From assembly GCA_947085305.1 (NCBI GenBank), contig CAMTVV010000068.1, positions 1-9,195 of the forward strand: a stretch of 9,195 bases of DNA, written 5' to 3'. Below, piece after piece: positions 1 to 6,332 of this stretch (position 1 is its first letter; each line of letters starts with the position of its first letter). Made by a program: the position numbers and the translations under genes. This DNA is from JAMCQB01 sp947085305 (GTDB lineage: Bacteria > Nitrospirota > Thermodesulfovibrionia > Thermodesulfovibrionales > UBA9159). The notes under the pieces are model-generated. The model did no database searches and was not told where the DNA came from. It was given only the letters and a program-made list of their open reading frames with translations.

Positions 1-288
1 GAGCGGATCCACCGCTCCAATCTTGTGGGAATGGGCGTGCTGCCCCTGCAATTTAAGGGAGATGATTCGATCCAGTCCCTCAATATAAAGGGAGATGAGG
101 AGTTCGATATCCTCGGTCTGGACAACCTCAGACCGCAACAGGACGTCACCCTTGTGATCAGGCGAAAGGACGGCGGCAAGAAGGAAGTGAAGGTACTGTC
201 CCGCATCGACACCTCTGCCGAGGTTGACTACTACATGTACGGAGGAATCCTTCCCTATGTTCTTCGGGAGTTGATTGCCGGGGCATAG
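1..288 (+). CDS. acnA: Aconitate hydratase family protein, C-terminal end (partial)
   Basis: The reading frame is open from the first base and ends at TAG 286-288, giving the last 95 residues of a protein whose start lies outside the window. It opens with ERIHRSNLVGMGVLPLQF, the signature of the swivel domain (domain 4) of monomeric AcnA/IRP-type aconitases. In that family the Arg and Ser residues of this segment help bind the substrate. The end, with RIDT followed by an aromatic-rich stretch and YVLREL, also matches the AcnA C-terminus. The family isomerises citrate and isocitrate with a 4Fe-4S cluster in the cytoplasm; the cluster cysteines would lie upstream. The AcnD-type 2-methylcitrate dehydratase shares this C-terminal signature, and the next gene is PrpE-like, so AcnD cannot be excluded from this fragment. 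No terminator is visible in the 60 bases before the next gene, so co-transcription is possible. Confidence 0.93.
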   Translation, partial: ERIHRSNLVGMGVLPLQFKGDDSIQSLNIKGDEEFDILGLDNLRPQQDVTLVIRRKDGGKKEVKVLSRIDTSAEVDYYMYGGILPYVLRELIAGA

Positions 289-348
289 CCATGTTTTTCG
301 ATCAAAATACATTTGGAAGAGAAGACAAAACATTAGAGGAGGTATGCA

Positions 349-2244
349 ATGGGGAGGTATGAAGAGATTTTTCAAAGGAGCATAAAGGACCCCAACGGCT
401 TCTGGGGTGAGGCAGCAGAGGCCATATCGTGGTATAAAAAGTGGGACAAGGTTCTGGATGATTCCAGGGCGCCCTTTTACCGTTGGTTTGCCGGCGGCGA
501 GCTCAACACCTGTTATAACACCCTGGACCGGCACGTGGAAGGCGGCAGGGCCGACCAGATAGCGTTGATCTACGACAGCCCTGTAACCAGTCAGGTTCAG
601 AAGTTCACGTACCGTGAATTGCTTGACCTTGTTTCGAGTTTTGCAGGCGCCCTCAAGGGGCTCGGGGTATCAAAGGGTGATACGGTCATTATCTATATGC
701 CGATGGTTCCCCAGGCAGCCATTGCCATGCTCGCCTGCGCCCGCCTGGGAGCGATCCATTCCGTGGTGTTTGGCGGCTTTGCTCCCCACGAACTTGCCAT
801 CCGCATTGATGATGCAAAACCGAAGGTGATTATCACCGCGTCGTGCGGCATAGAGGTGAAACGGATCATTGAGTACAAGCCGATGCTCAACAAGGCCATT
901 GAACTCGCATCCCACAAGCCCTTGAAATGCGTTATCCTCCAGAGACCCCAGGCAAAGGCAGAACTCATTCCGGACAGGGATATTGACTGGGATGAACTGA
1001 TCGCCGGGGCAGAGCCTGCTGACTGCGTTTCTGTGAATGCGACTGATCCCCTCTACATACTTTATACCTCCGGCACTACCGGAGTTCCCAAGGGCATTGT
1101 GAGGGATAATGGAGGCCATGCTGTGGCGCTGAGATGGAGCATGGAGAATATTTATGATACCAGGCCCGGCGAGGTGTACTGGGCGGCATCTGATGTAGGG
1201 TGGGTTGTGGGACATTCGTATATTGTGTATGCGCCTCTCCTCACAGGGTGCGCCACGGTACTCTACGAAGGAAAGCCTGTGGGGACACCGGATCCCGGCG
1301 CGTTCTGGAGGGTCATTTCAGAGCACGGAGTGAAGACACTTTTTACCGCGCCTACAGCATTCCGCGCCATAAAGAGGGACGACCCCAATGGCGACTTCGT
1401 TAAGAAGTATGACCTGTCCGGCTTCTCGTACCTTTTCCTTGCAGGAGAACGGCTTGATTCAGATACATACCATTGGGCCCATAATTTACTGAATAAACCG
1501 GTAATAGACCACTGGTGGCAGACCGAAACAGGGTGGCCCATCACTGCCGATTGCATGGGCATTGAGCATCTCCCTGTAAAGCCCGGATCCTCAACAAAGC
1601 CGGTGCCGGGGTTTGATGTGCGGATACTGGATGCCAAGGGCGTTGTTCTCGGTCCCAAACAGGAGGGCCTTGTTGCAGTGAAGCTTCCCCTGCCTCCGGG
1701 AACGCTTCCCACGCTCTGGCAGGCGGATGAGCGGTTTCTACAATCATACATAAACGTACTTCCGGGCTATTATTTCACCGCAGACGGAGGCTACATGGAT
1801 GAAGAAGGATATATCTTCATCATGGGCCGGGTGGATGACGTGATCAATGTTGCCGGTCACCGGCTCTCCACAGGTGAGATGGAAGAGATTATTGCAACCC
1901 ACCCTGATGTTGCCGAATGCGCGGTCATCGGCGCAGCAGATTCCCTCAAAGGACAATTGCCAGTCGGTCTTGCAGTCTTAAAAGCAGGAGCAAAAAAACA
2001 GCCTGAGGAGATCAGGAAAGAGCTTGCGCAGTTAATAAGGGACCAAATAGGACCTTTGGCCTGCTACAAAGAGACTGCGGTTGTTGCGAGACTGCCGAAA
2101 ACACGTTCAGGCAAGATACTGAGAGGTATCATGAGAAAGATAGCGGACAGTGAAGAGTATAAGATACCTTCCACCATTGATGACCCTGCCATCCTCGGTG
2201 AGATCGAAGAGGCCCTGAAAGGCATCGGCTATGCGAAGAAATAA
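349..2244 (+). CDS. prpE: Propionyl-CoA synthetase-like acyl-CoA synthetase (AMP-forming)
   Basis: This 631-residue protein has the usual length for PrpE. It should activate propionate (or another short acid) with ATP to an acyl-adenylate and then to acyl-CoA in the cytoplasm. Visible motifs are the adenylate-forming P-loop YTSGTTGVPKG (239-249), VRDNGGHAVAL just after it, DHWWQTETGWP (387-397), the hinge GRVDD (493-497), AGHRLSTGE (502-510) and TRSGKILR with catalytic Lys589. That Lys is the residue acetylated to switch off Salmonella PrpE (Lys592 there). VRDNGGHAVAL and QTETGWP fit PrpE/ACSS3 better than acetyl-CoA synthetase, which usually has QTETGG. ATG 349 is preceded by a strong AGAGGAGGT at 335-343. 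A nearer ATG at 344 runs into a stop and is rejected. The neighbouring aconitase-family gene suggests propionate or TCA-linked carbon flow. Substrate preference between acetate and propionate is inferred from motifs only. Confidence 0.92.
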   Translation: MGRYEEIFQRSIKDPNGFWGEAAEAISWYKKWDKVLDDSRAPFYRWFAGGELNTCYNTLDRHVEGGRADQIALIYDSPVTSQVQKFTYRELLDLVSSFAGALKGLGVSKGDTVIIYMPMVPQAAIAMLACARLGAIHSVVFGGFAPHELAIRIDDAKPKVIITASCGIEVKRIIEYKPMLNKAIELASHKPLKCVILQRPQAKAELIPDRDIDWDELIAGAEPADCVSVNATDPLYILYTSGTTGVPKGIVRDNGGHAVALRWSMENIYDTRPGEVYWAASDVGWVVGHSYIVYAPLLTGCATVLYEGKPVGTPDPGAFWRVISEHGVKTLFTAPTAFRAIKRDDPNGDFVKKYDLSGFSYLFLAGERLDSDTYHWAHNLLNKPVIDHWWQTETGWPITADCMGIEHLPVKPGSSTKPVPGFDVRILDAKGVVLGPKQEGLVAVKLPLPPGTLPTLWQADERFLQSYINVLPGYYFTADGGYMDEEGYIFIMGRVDDVINVAGHRLSTGEMEEIIATHPDVAECAVIGAADSLKGQLPVGLAVLKAGAKKQPEEIRKELAQLIRDQIGPLACYKETAVVARLPKTRSGKILRGIMRKIADSEEYKIPSTIDDPAILGEIEEALKGIGYAKK

Positions 2245-2268
2245 AGAACGGACCGGAAAAATGAACCT

Positions 2269-2290
2269 CCCCGCCGCAGAGACGGCGGGG
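2269..2290. terminator. GC-only hairpin 25 bases after prpE, possible terminator
   Basis: CCCCGCCG (2269-2276) pairs perfectly with CGGCGGGG (2283-2290) around a six-base loop. It is the first structure after the prpE stop and could end that transcript. The bases that follow are TATCCTAAAAT, not a run of T, so it is not a classic Rho-independent terminator. It may instead be another member of the repeat cluster, or block 3' exonucleases. Confidence 0.4.
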
Positions 2291-2300
2291 TATCCTAAAA

Positions 2301-2396
2301 TCTCCCCTCCCTTGACGGGAGGGGATGAAGGGGAGGGTGCCCAATTAGTTTCAATCACCCCCACCCTCACCCTCCCCCATCAAGGGGGAGGGAAGT
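2301..2396. repeat. C/G-rich double hairpin with inverted related arms
   Basis: There are two local hairpins. TCCCCTCCC (2303-2311) pairs with GGGAGGGGA (2317-2325) around TTGAC. CCCTCCCCC (2370-2378) pairs with GGGGGAGGG (2384-2392) around ATCAA. The reverse complement of the second hairpin resembles the first (CCCTCCC-TTGAC-GGGAGGGG against CCCTCCCCC-TTGAT-GGGGGAGGG), and both are followed on the inner side by a GGGAGGGTG stretch. The whole is therefore also a larger imperfect inverted repeat around an AATTAGTTTCAAT centre. This layout fits a non-autonomous MITE- or REP-type element. I recall similar C-rich elements in intergenic DNA of Desulfobacterota and Nitrospirota, unverified. Confidence 0.7.
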
Positions 2397-2405
2397 ATAA
2401 GGAAA

Positions 2406-2436
2406 CCCCACAGTCCCGAAAGCTTTCGGGATGGGG
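2406..2436. repeat. Perfect 18-base palindrome with flanking stem extension
   Basis: TCCCGAAAG (2414-2422) is followed directly by its reverse complement CTTTCGGGA (2423-2431). Outside it, CCCCA (2406-2410) pairs with TGGGG (2432-2436) if CAG at 2411-2413 bulges out. It contains a HindIII-type AAGCTT core. It could be a short repeat unit or a hairpin at the RNA level. No T-run follows. Confidence 0.65.
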
Positions 2437-2453
2437 TATTGAAAACTCAATAA

Positions 2454-2556
2454 ACCACAGAGGACACAGAGGATGCGGAGCAGACAAAACGGGTCTGAAG
2501 ATTCAAGGCTCTTTCAATCCCTGCTCGTTTCTCCGTGACGTCTGTGGCTCTGTGGT
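2454..2556. repeat. CACAGAG-type inverted-repeat element, copy 1
   Basis: The left arm ACCACAGAGGACACAGAGG (from 2454) has its imperfect reverse complement near 2532-2556, ending in GGCTCTGTGGT. The outer nine bases match exactly (2454-2462 against 2548-2556); further in, the arms agree with mismatches and one gap. The total is about 103 bases with no gene inside. A second copy with the same outer arms, and also repeated CACAGAG words, lies at 8875-9084. The right arm ends five bases before the ribosome binding site of the hydrolase gene, so the repeat must be part of that gene's 5' leader or promoter region if the gene has its own promoter. Confidence 0.75.
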
Positions 2557-2571
2557 CCATTGGGAGATGAA

Positions 2572-3414
2572 ATGAAAAAAGGGTTCAGGCTGGGTGAATT
2601 TGAGCTTGTCTGGCTCAAGGGAGGAAAGTTTGAGCTGGACGGCGGCGCCATGTTCGGAGTCGTGCCGAAGGCGCTGTGGTCAAAAAAGTATCCCGCCGAT
2701 CAAGACAACTCTGTCCCCCTGGTGGCCTGCCCCATTCTTGTGAAGACCCCCGGAGCCCTCATCCTCATCGAGTCAGGCCTCGGGAACAAGCTCACTGACA
2801 AGCAGAAACATATCTTCAGGGTAAAGGAAGATTGGAGCATCCTGGAAGATTTGAGTTCCCTCGGCATAAGGAGGGAAGACATTGATTTCGTGATCCTTAC
2901 CCATTACGATTTCGACCATTCAGGCGGAGTGGTGATGCAGGATGAAAAAGGGGAATTGACCCTCGCCTTCCCCAATGCAAAACATGTTGTCCAGCGGCAG
3001 GAGTGGGAAGATGTCCTGAACCCCAACAAGAGGTCCATCAATACCTTCTGGCCGATAAACTACGAAGCGCTGAAAAGGAGCGGGAACCTGGAGCTGATTG
3101 ACGGCGCAGTTGATGTGGTGGAGGGAGTAAAGGCCGTTCATACGGGCGGCCACAACAGGGGCCACCAGATAGTGAAGCTGGAATCGGGTGGTGAGGCAGC
3201 GATGCATCTGGCTGATCTCCTGCCCACACACGCCCATTTTAACCCCCTATGGGTCATGGCGTATGACAACTACCCCCTGGATGCCATCAGATTGAAGGAA
3301 GAACTCGAAAATCAGGGGCTCAGAGAAGGCGCATGGTTCACCTTCTACCACGACCCTTTCATGCTCGCCTGCAAGTTTGATGAAAAGGGAGGTATTCTGG
3401 AGAAGGTGGTATGA
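2572..3414 (+). CDS. Metallo-beta-lactamase-fold hydrolase, YtnP/AHL-lactonase-like, with HxDxDH motif
   Basis: This 280-residue cytoplasmic protein has no signal peptide. Metal-site residues can be followed along the fold: THYDFDHSGG (110-119), His194 in GGHNRGHQ, Asp215 in HLADLLP, and His260 in FYHDP. The order and the segments LADLLPTHAH and WVMAYDNYPLDAIRLKEE resemble YtnP-type quorum-quenching lactonases and related MBL hydrolases of about 280 residues. The odd point is residue 113: the second His of the usual HxHxDH motif is Asp, giving H111-x-D113-x-D115-H116. Flavodiiron proteins carry an acidic residue (Glu) at this place, so iron use is conceivable. The substrate is unknown, and lactone hydrolysis is only one option. 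ATG 2572 is chosen because GGGAG at 2562-2566 sits five bases before it. TTG 2560 would add four residues. The gene is flanked by a repeat upstream and a likely promoter downstream, so it may be a single-gene unit. Confidence 0.85.
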   Translation: MKKGFRLGEFELVWLKGGKFELDGGAMFGVVPKALWSKKYPADQDNSVPLVACPILVKTPGALILIESGLGNKLTDKQKHIFRVKEDWSILEDLSSLGIRREDIDFVILTHYDFDHSGGVVMQDEKGELTLAFPNAKHVVQRQEWEDVLNPNKRSINTFWPINYEALKRSGNLELIDGAVDVVEGVKAVHTGGHNRGHQIVKLESGGEAAMHLADLLPTHAHFNPLWVMAYDNYPLDAIRLKEELENQGLREGAWFTFYHDPFMLACKFDEKGGILEKVV

Positions 3415-3468
3415 CCGGGAGAGGTATTCGGCGCGTCAGGATGCGAGTATAAAGATTTCATTTTCTCC

Positions 3469-3497
3469 TTGAAAATTCCCTGCCTTCAGTATTTAAT
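3469..3497 (+). promoter_or_regulatory. Candidate sigma-70 promoter for the regulator-Mla operon
   Basis: TTGAAA (3469-3474) and TTTAAT (3492-3497) each match five of six consensus bases, with the ideal 17-base spacing. The predicted transcript start, about seven bases after the -10 box, falls at about 3504, at the ATG at 3505. No ribosome binding site precedes that ATG, which agrees with a leaderless message. The alternative is that transcription starts further upstream. Confidence 0.4.
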
Positions 3498-3504
3498 AGA
3501 ATCT

Positions 3505-4797
3505 ATGGCAGAGGAACCAAAGGTTACGGTTTCGGAGGCTTACCTCAGGAATATCGAAAAGAAGGTGGATGCCCTTACGCTCCTCATTGAGGTCTCTACC
3601 CTCCTGTCATCGACCCTTGAACTGGACGAGCTTATGCCCCTTGTTATGGAAAAGGCGAAGACCGTGATGGACGCAGAGGCCTGCTCCATCCTTTTTTATA
3701 ACAGGGAAACCGACAAGCTTGAGTTCGAGGTCGCCATGTGCGGCGAAGACTCAGCTTCCGAGATACTGAAAAAGACCATCACCCTGGATATGGGCCAGGG
3801 CATTGCCGGCTGGGTTGCGGAGAACCGGCAACCCCTTATCATCGATGATGTGAAGAAGGACAGCCGTTTCTTCCAGGATGCTGACAAGATCACCGGGTTC
3901 ACCACGAGGAGCATCATCGCTGTGCCTCTAATCGGCAGGAGCGGCCTCATCGGCGTTGCAGAGATAATTAATCCCGGAAGAAAGGATTTCGATCCGGAGA
4001 TATTCCAGCTCCTCTGCAGGCAGTTCGCCATTGCCATAGAAAATGCCCGCTTCCACAGGGAATCAATAGAACGGGAGAGGCATAGACAACAGCTCGAGAT
4101 CGCTGCTTCCCTGCAGAAAAGCTTTCTCCCGGAATCTCCTGTTCTTAAAAAGGGAAAGGTAACGGTATCAGCGGTGAATATCTCGGCAACTCAGGTCGGG
4201 GGAGACATCTATGATTTCATTGAGCCCGTAAGCGGGACCATGGGGATTCTCATCGGGGATGTTTCCGGCAAGGGAATCTCAGCCGCCCTTTACATGGCGA
4301 AGTTCATCAGCGACTTCAGATACGTCTCTCATCAGATCGACAGGCCTGATATCACACTCAACAAGCTGAACTCACAGTTCTCCAGGACGCCCATGGGCAT
4401 GTTCCTCACCGCCATTTACGGGATTCTGGATATGACCACAGGGAATCTTCAGCTCTCCGTTGCAGGACATCCTCCCTTCATTCATATAACAAAGGGAGAG
4501 GCAAAGGTGACAGCCCTACCCTCCGGCCCGCCCCTGGGCATCGTGCCCGCCGAATATCCTGTCACTACCATCTCTCTTGAAAATGGCGACCGGCTCCTCT
4601 TCCTCACTGACGGCGTTTTTGACGCAAAGAGCCGGGAAGGAGAGAGGGTCGGCTTTGAGAAGATCGTGGAATTTGCAGAAAAGAATATGCATGATGATCT
4701 GCTCGTTCAGAAGATTGTTGACTATGTGGAGGATTTCTCAAGGGGGACCGAAAGGGCAGACGATCTCACCATTGTAGATCTGCAATGGGGGACATGA
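3505..4797 (+). CDS. GAF-domain PP2C-type serine phosphatase (RsbU/SpoIIE family)
   Basis: This 430-residue cytoplasmic protein carries a short N-terminal helix, a GAF sensor domain (about 25-185, with GQGIAGWVAENRQPLIIDDV in its middle), a charged helical linker (RERHRQQLEIAASLQKSFLPE) and a SpoIIE/PP2C phosphatase domain to the end. The expected acidic metal ligands are present: VGGD234, GD252VSGKG, TD369G and AD419D, so it should be active with Mn or Mg. Family members remove the phosphate from a serine of a STAS antagonist. Such a STAS gene lies two genes downstream with an RsbW-like kinase between, so this is probably the input phosphatase of that pair, with the GAF domain sensing a small ligand or redox state. 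The start is uncertain: ATG 3505 has no clear ribosome binding site, and TTG 3469 would add 12 residues but coincides with a likely -35 box. The stop lies six bases before the next ATG. Confidence 0.9.
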   Translation: MAEEPKVTVSEAYLRNIEKKVDALTLLIEVSTLLSSTLELDELMPLVMEKAKTVMDAEACSILFYNRETDKLEFEVAMCGEDSASEILKKTITLDMGQGIAGWVAENRQPLIIDDVKKDSRFFQDADKITGFTTRSIIAVPLIGRSGLIGVAEIINPGRKDFDPEIFQLLCRQFAIAIENARFHRESIERERHRQQLEIAASLQKSFLPESPVLKKGKVTVSAVNISATQVGGDIYDFIEPVSGTMGILIGDVSGKGISAALYMAKFISDFRYVSHQIDRPDITLNKLNSQFSRTPMGMFLTAIYGILDMTTGNLQLSVAGHPPFIHITKGEAKVTALPSGPPLGIVPAEYPVTTISLENGDRLLFLTDGVFDAKSREGERVGFEKIVEFAEKNMHDDLLVQKIVDYVEDFSRGTERADDLTIVDLQWGT

Positions 4798-4803
4798 GGT
4801 AAC

Positions 4804-5238
4804 ATGAGGGAATACGCAGTGATCACAGTCCCCTCTGACCCGAAATACCTTTCGGTGATCCGCTCGGTAACCGCGGCCATGGCCGAGATTTACGGGATGG
4901 CTGACCGGGTGAAAGAGGACGTGAAGCTTGCTGTTGACGAGGCGTGTTCCAATGTAATAAAGTACGCCTACAGGGGAGACGCCGGCCGGAAGATTGTTGT
5001 AAAATTCTTTATCAAAAAGGCTTTTGAGGTGGTGATCGAGGACAGCGGGCTCAAGGCCAGGCCTGAATTCATCGAGGGCAGAAGCCTTGATGACGTGAGA
5101 CCCGGAGGGCTCGGCGTCCATTTCATCAGGCGGACATTTGATGTCTTTTCCTTTGATCAAAGAAAGAAGAGGGGCAACAGGCTCAGGCTCATACGACACA
5201 GGAGAGAAAAAGATGAAGATCGAGATCGTGGACAGTAA
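4804..5238 (+). CDS. RsbW-like serine kinase / anti-sigma factor (HATPase_c_2)
   Basis: This 144-residue single-domain GHKL ATPase has the N-box DEACSNVIKYAY (45-56, with Glu46 as likely catalytic base and Asn50 as Mg ligand), the G1 box IEDSG (78-82; the second Gly of DxGxG is missing, as also in Bacillus RsbW) and the G2 box PGGLGVHFI (100-108). Family members phosphorylate a serine on their STAS partner and, when free, sequester a sigma factor or another target. The expected partners are the STAS protein immediately downstream and the phosphatase immediately upstream. GAGGT at 4796-4800, overlapping the previous stop, serves ATG 4804, so translation is probably coupled. The last 26 bases overlap the STAS gene in another frame, and the resulting tail (about 131-144) is a run of Arg, Lys, Asp and Glu beyond the normal domain end. 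No sigma factor gene is visible here, so the true target is open. Confidence 0.88.
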   Translation: MREYAVITVPSDPKYLSVIRSVTAAMAEIYGMADRVKEDVKLAVDEACSNVIKYAYRGDAGRKIVVKFFIKKAFEVVIEDSGLKARPEFIEGRSLDDVRPGGLGVHFIRRTFDVFSFDQRKKRGNRLRLIRHRREKDEDRDRGQ

Positions 5239-5542
5239 AGGGATAAAGGTAATCGCCTTATCAGGGGACGTTGATATGCATTCATCCCCTGAGCTGAGAA
5301 AAGAACTGATGTTCATGGTGCGGAATAAAGTGACGCCACTCTTTGTTGACTTCAGAGGTGTTTCGTATATCGACAGCTCCGGGATCGCAACCTTTGTGGA
5401 GGGGCTGAAAGGCATGATGGCCTATGGCGGGGAATTGAAATTCGTCGGCATTCCTGAGCGGATTATGGAGATATTTTCTTTTGCGAAGCTGGACAAGGTC
5501 TTCGAGATATACGGAACGATGAATGACGCCGCTAACAGTTGA
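5213..5542 (+). CDS. STAS-domain antagonist (RsbV/SpoIIAA-like), possible MlaB-like subunit
   Basis: This 109-residue protein consists of one STAS domain. It starts with MKIEIVDSKGIKVIALSGDVD, the usual first strands, and carries YIDSSG (52-57), where the phospho-acceptor serine of RsbV and SpoIIAA lies (Ser55 or Ser56 here). It should be phosphorylated by the RsbW-like kinase upstream and dephosphorylated by the RsbU-like phosphatase. The gene also directly precedes mlaE, and in E. coli the MlaFEDB transporter contains a STAS subunit, MlaB, bound to MlaF. Both roles fit, and sequence alone does not decide between them. ATG 5213 follows GGAGAG (5201-5206) at a good distance. An upstream start at 5138 would add residues with no STAS likeness and is rejected. 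It overlaps the kinase gene by 26 bases and mlaE by 20, which points to strong translational coupling on both sides. Confidence 0.88.
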   Translation: MKIEIVDSKGIKVIALSGDVDMHSSPELRKELMFMVRNKVTPLFVDFRGVSYIDSSGIATFVEGLKGMMAYGGELKFVGIPERIMEIFSFAKLDKVFEIYGTMNDAANS

Positions 5543-6332
5543 AAGTCTTTTCGGTTTCATCGGCAGGAAGACCGCATCCTTTCTTAAGGATCTGCACGAT
5601 GCAGCGCGGCTCATCAACAATACTTTTTACTGGACCTTCCTCTCTCCCTTTAAGGGCAAGCCCATACGGGTCAGGGCGAGCATATCGGAAATGGTCAAGA
5701 CCGGGTACAACTCCATCCCCATTGTTGCGGTCATCTCCTTCTTTGTAGGGATAATCCTCGCGCTCCAGGCAGCCTACCAGCTGAAAAAAGTGGGGGCATT
5801 GATCTATGTGGCAAACCTCGTGGGGGTCTCCATCACCAGGGAGCTGGGCCCTATCCTCACCGCCATCATTGTTGCAGGGAGGAGCGGCTCTGCCTTTGCA
5901 GCAGAGATCGGTTCGATGAAAGCCGCCGAGGAGGTGGATGCCCTGGTCAGCATGGGGATCAATCCGGTTAGGTTCCTGGTGGTGCCGAAGCTCATAGCCC
6001 TTATGATCATGCTCCCTGCCCTCACTATCTTCGCCGACTTCATCGGCATCCTCGGGGGACTCCTCCTTTCGAAGGCTGTGCTGGATATCAACCCCTACAA
6101 TTATTTTCAGCAGACAGTAAATGCACTGCTCATAAAAGATGTCATGACAGGACTGGTGAAGGCGTGGGCCTTCGGCGTTGTGATCACCATTGTCGGCGCG
6201 TACCAGGGGTTCAAGGTGGAGGGAGGCGCGGAAGAGGTGGGAAGGAGGACCACTGCATCGGTGGTGGCATCCATCTTCCTTGTCATCGTCTTTGACCTCT
6301 TCTTCACCACGTTGTTTTATTATTTCACATAA
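5523..6332 (+). CDS. mlaE: MlaE-family ABC permease of an MCE lipid transporter
   Basis: This 269-residue inner-membrane permease is close to the usual MlaE length. It has an N-terminal amphipathic region (about 1-55), a first hydrophobic span about 65-84, the conserved loop EIGSMKAAEEVDAL (128-141) that in MlaE contacts the ATPase, then hydrophobic spans near 148-175, 200-226 and 240-265. VAGRSGSAFAAE just before the loop is also typical. MlaE dimers form the path through which phospholipids or other lipids pass between the inner membrane and the MCE ring. ATG 5523 lies inside the end of the STAS gene with only a weak GGAA ahead, so initiation probably depends on translation of the STAS gene. 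The stop abuts the mlaF start with no base between. I am sure of the family; the direction of transport and the lipid carried cannot be read from sequence. Confidence 0.95.
   Translation: MTPLTVESLFGFIGRKTASFLKDLHDAARLINNTFYWTFLSPFKGKPIRVRASISEMVKTGYNSIPIVAVISFFVGIILALQAAYQLKKVGALIYVANLVGVSITRELGPILTAIIVAGRSGSAFAAEIGSMKAAEEVDALVSMGINPVRFLVVPKLIALMIMLPALTIFADFIGILGGLLLSKAVLDINPYNYFQQTVNALLIKDVMTGLVKAWAFGVVITIVGAYQGFKVEGGAEEVGRRTTASVVASIFLVIVFDLFFTTLFYYFT

Larger units (their letters stand above)
2245..2571. other. Gene-free intergenic stretch packed with inverted repeats
   Basis: These 327 bases between prpE and the hydrolase gene hold no convincing gene. An open frame at 2231-2575 runs across all the repeats and has no family resemblance. 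Almost the whole stretch consists of four separate inverted-repeat structures listed individually (2269-2290, 2301-2396, 2406-2436, 2454-2556), laid end to end with short spacers. Confidence 0.85.

Noticed and set aside
670..1215. Minus-strand frame of 181 codons inside prpE
   Set aside because: It is antisense to conserved PrpE coding sequence, with no domain seen.
2414..2436. Rho-independent terminator at the 18-base palindrome
   Set aside because: The stem is good, but the bases after it are TGGGGTATT and not a T-run, and the structure sits far from the prpE stop within a repeat cluster.
2231..2575. Plus-strand frame of 114 codons through the intergenic region
   Set aside because: It is made almost wholly of inverted repeats, has no convincing ribosome binding site and no family resemblance, and overlaps the end of prpE.
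4804..5238. Sensor histidine kinase
   Set aside because: The ATPase domain stands alone with no His-containing dimer domain or receiver, and its neighbours are STAS and PP2C genes, so an RsbW-type serine kinase fits better.
4738..5415. Minus-strand frame of 225 codons opposite the kinase and STAS genes
   Set aside because: It is antisense to two clearly recognised genes and has no motif of its own.
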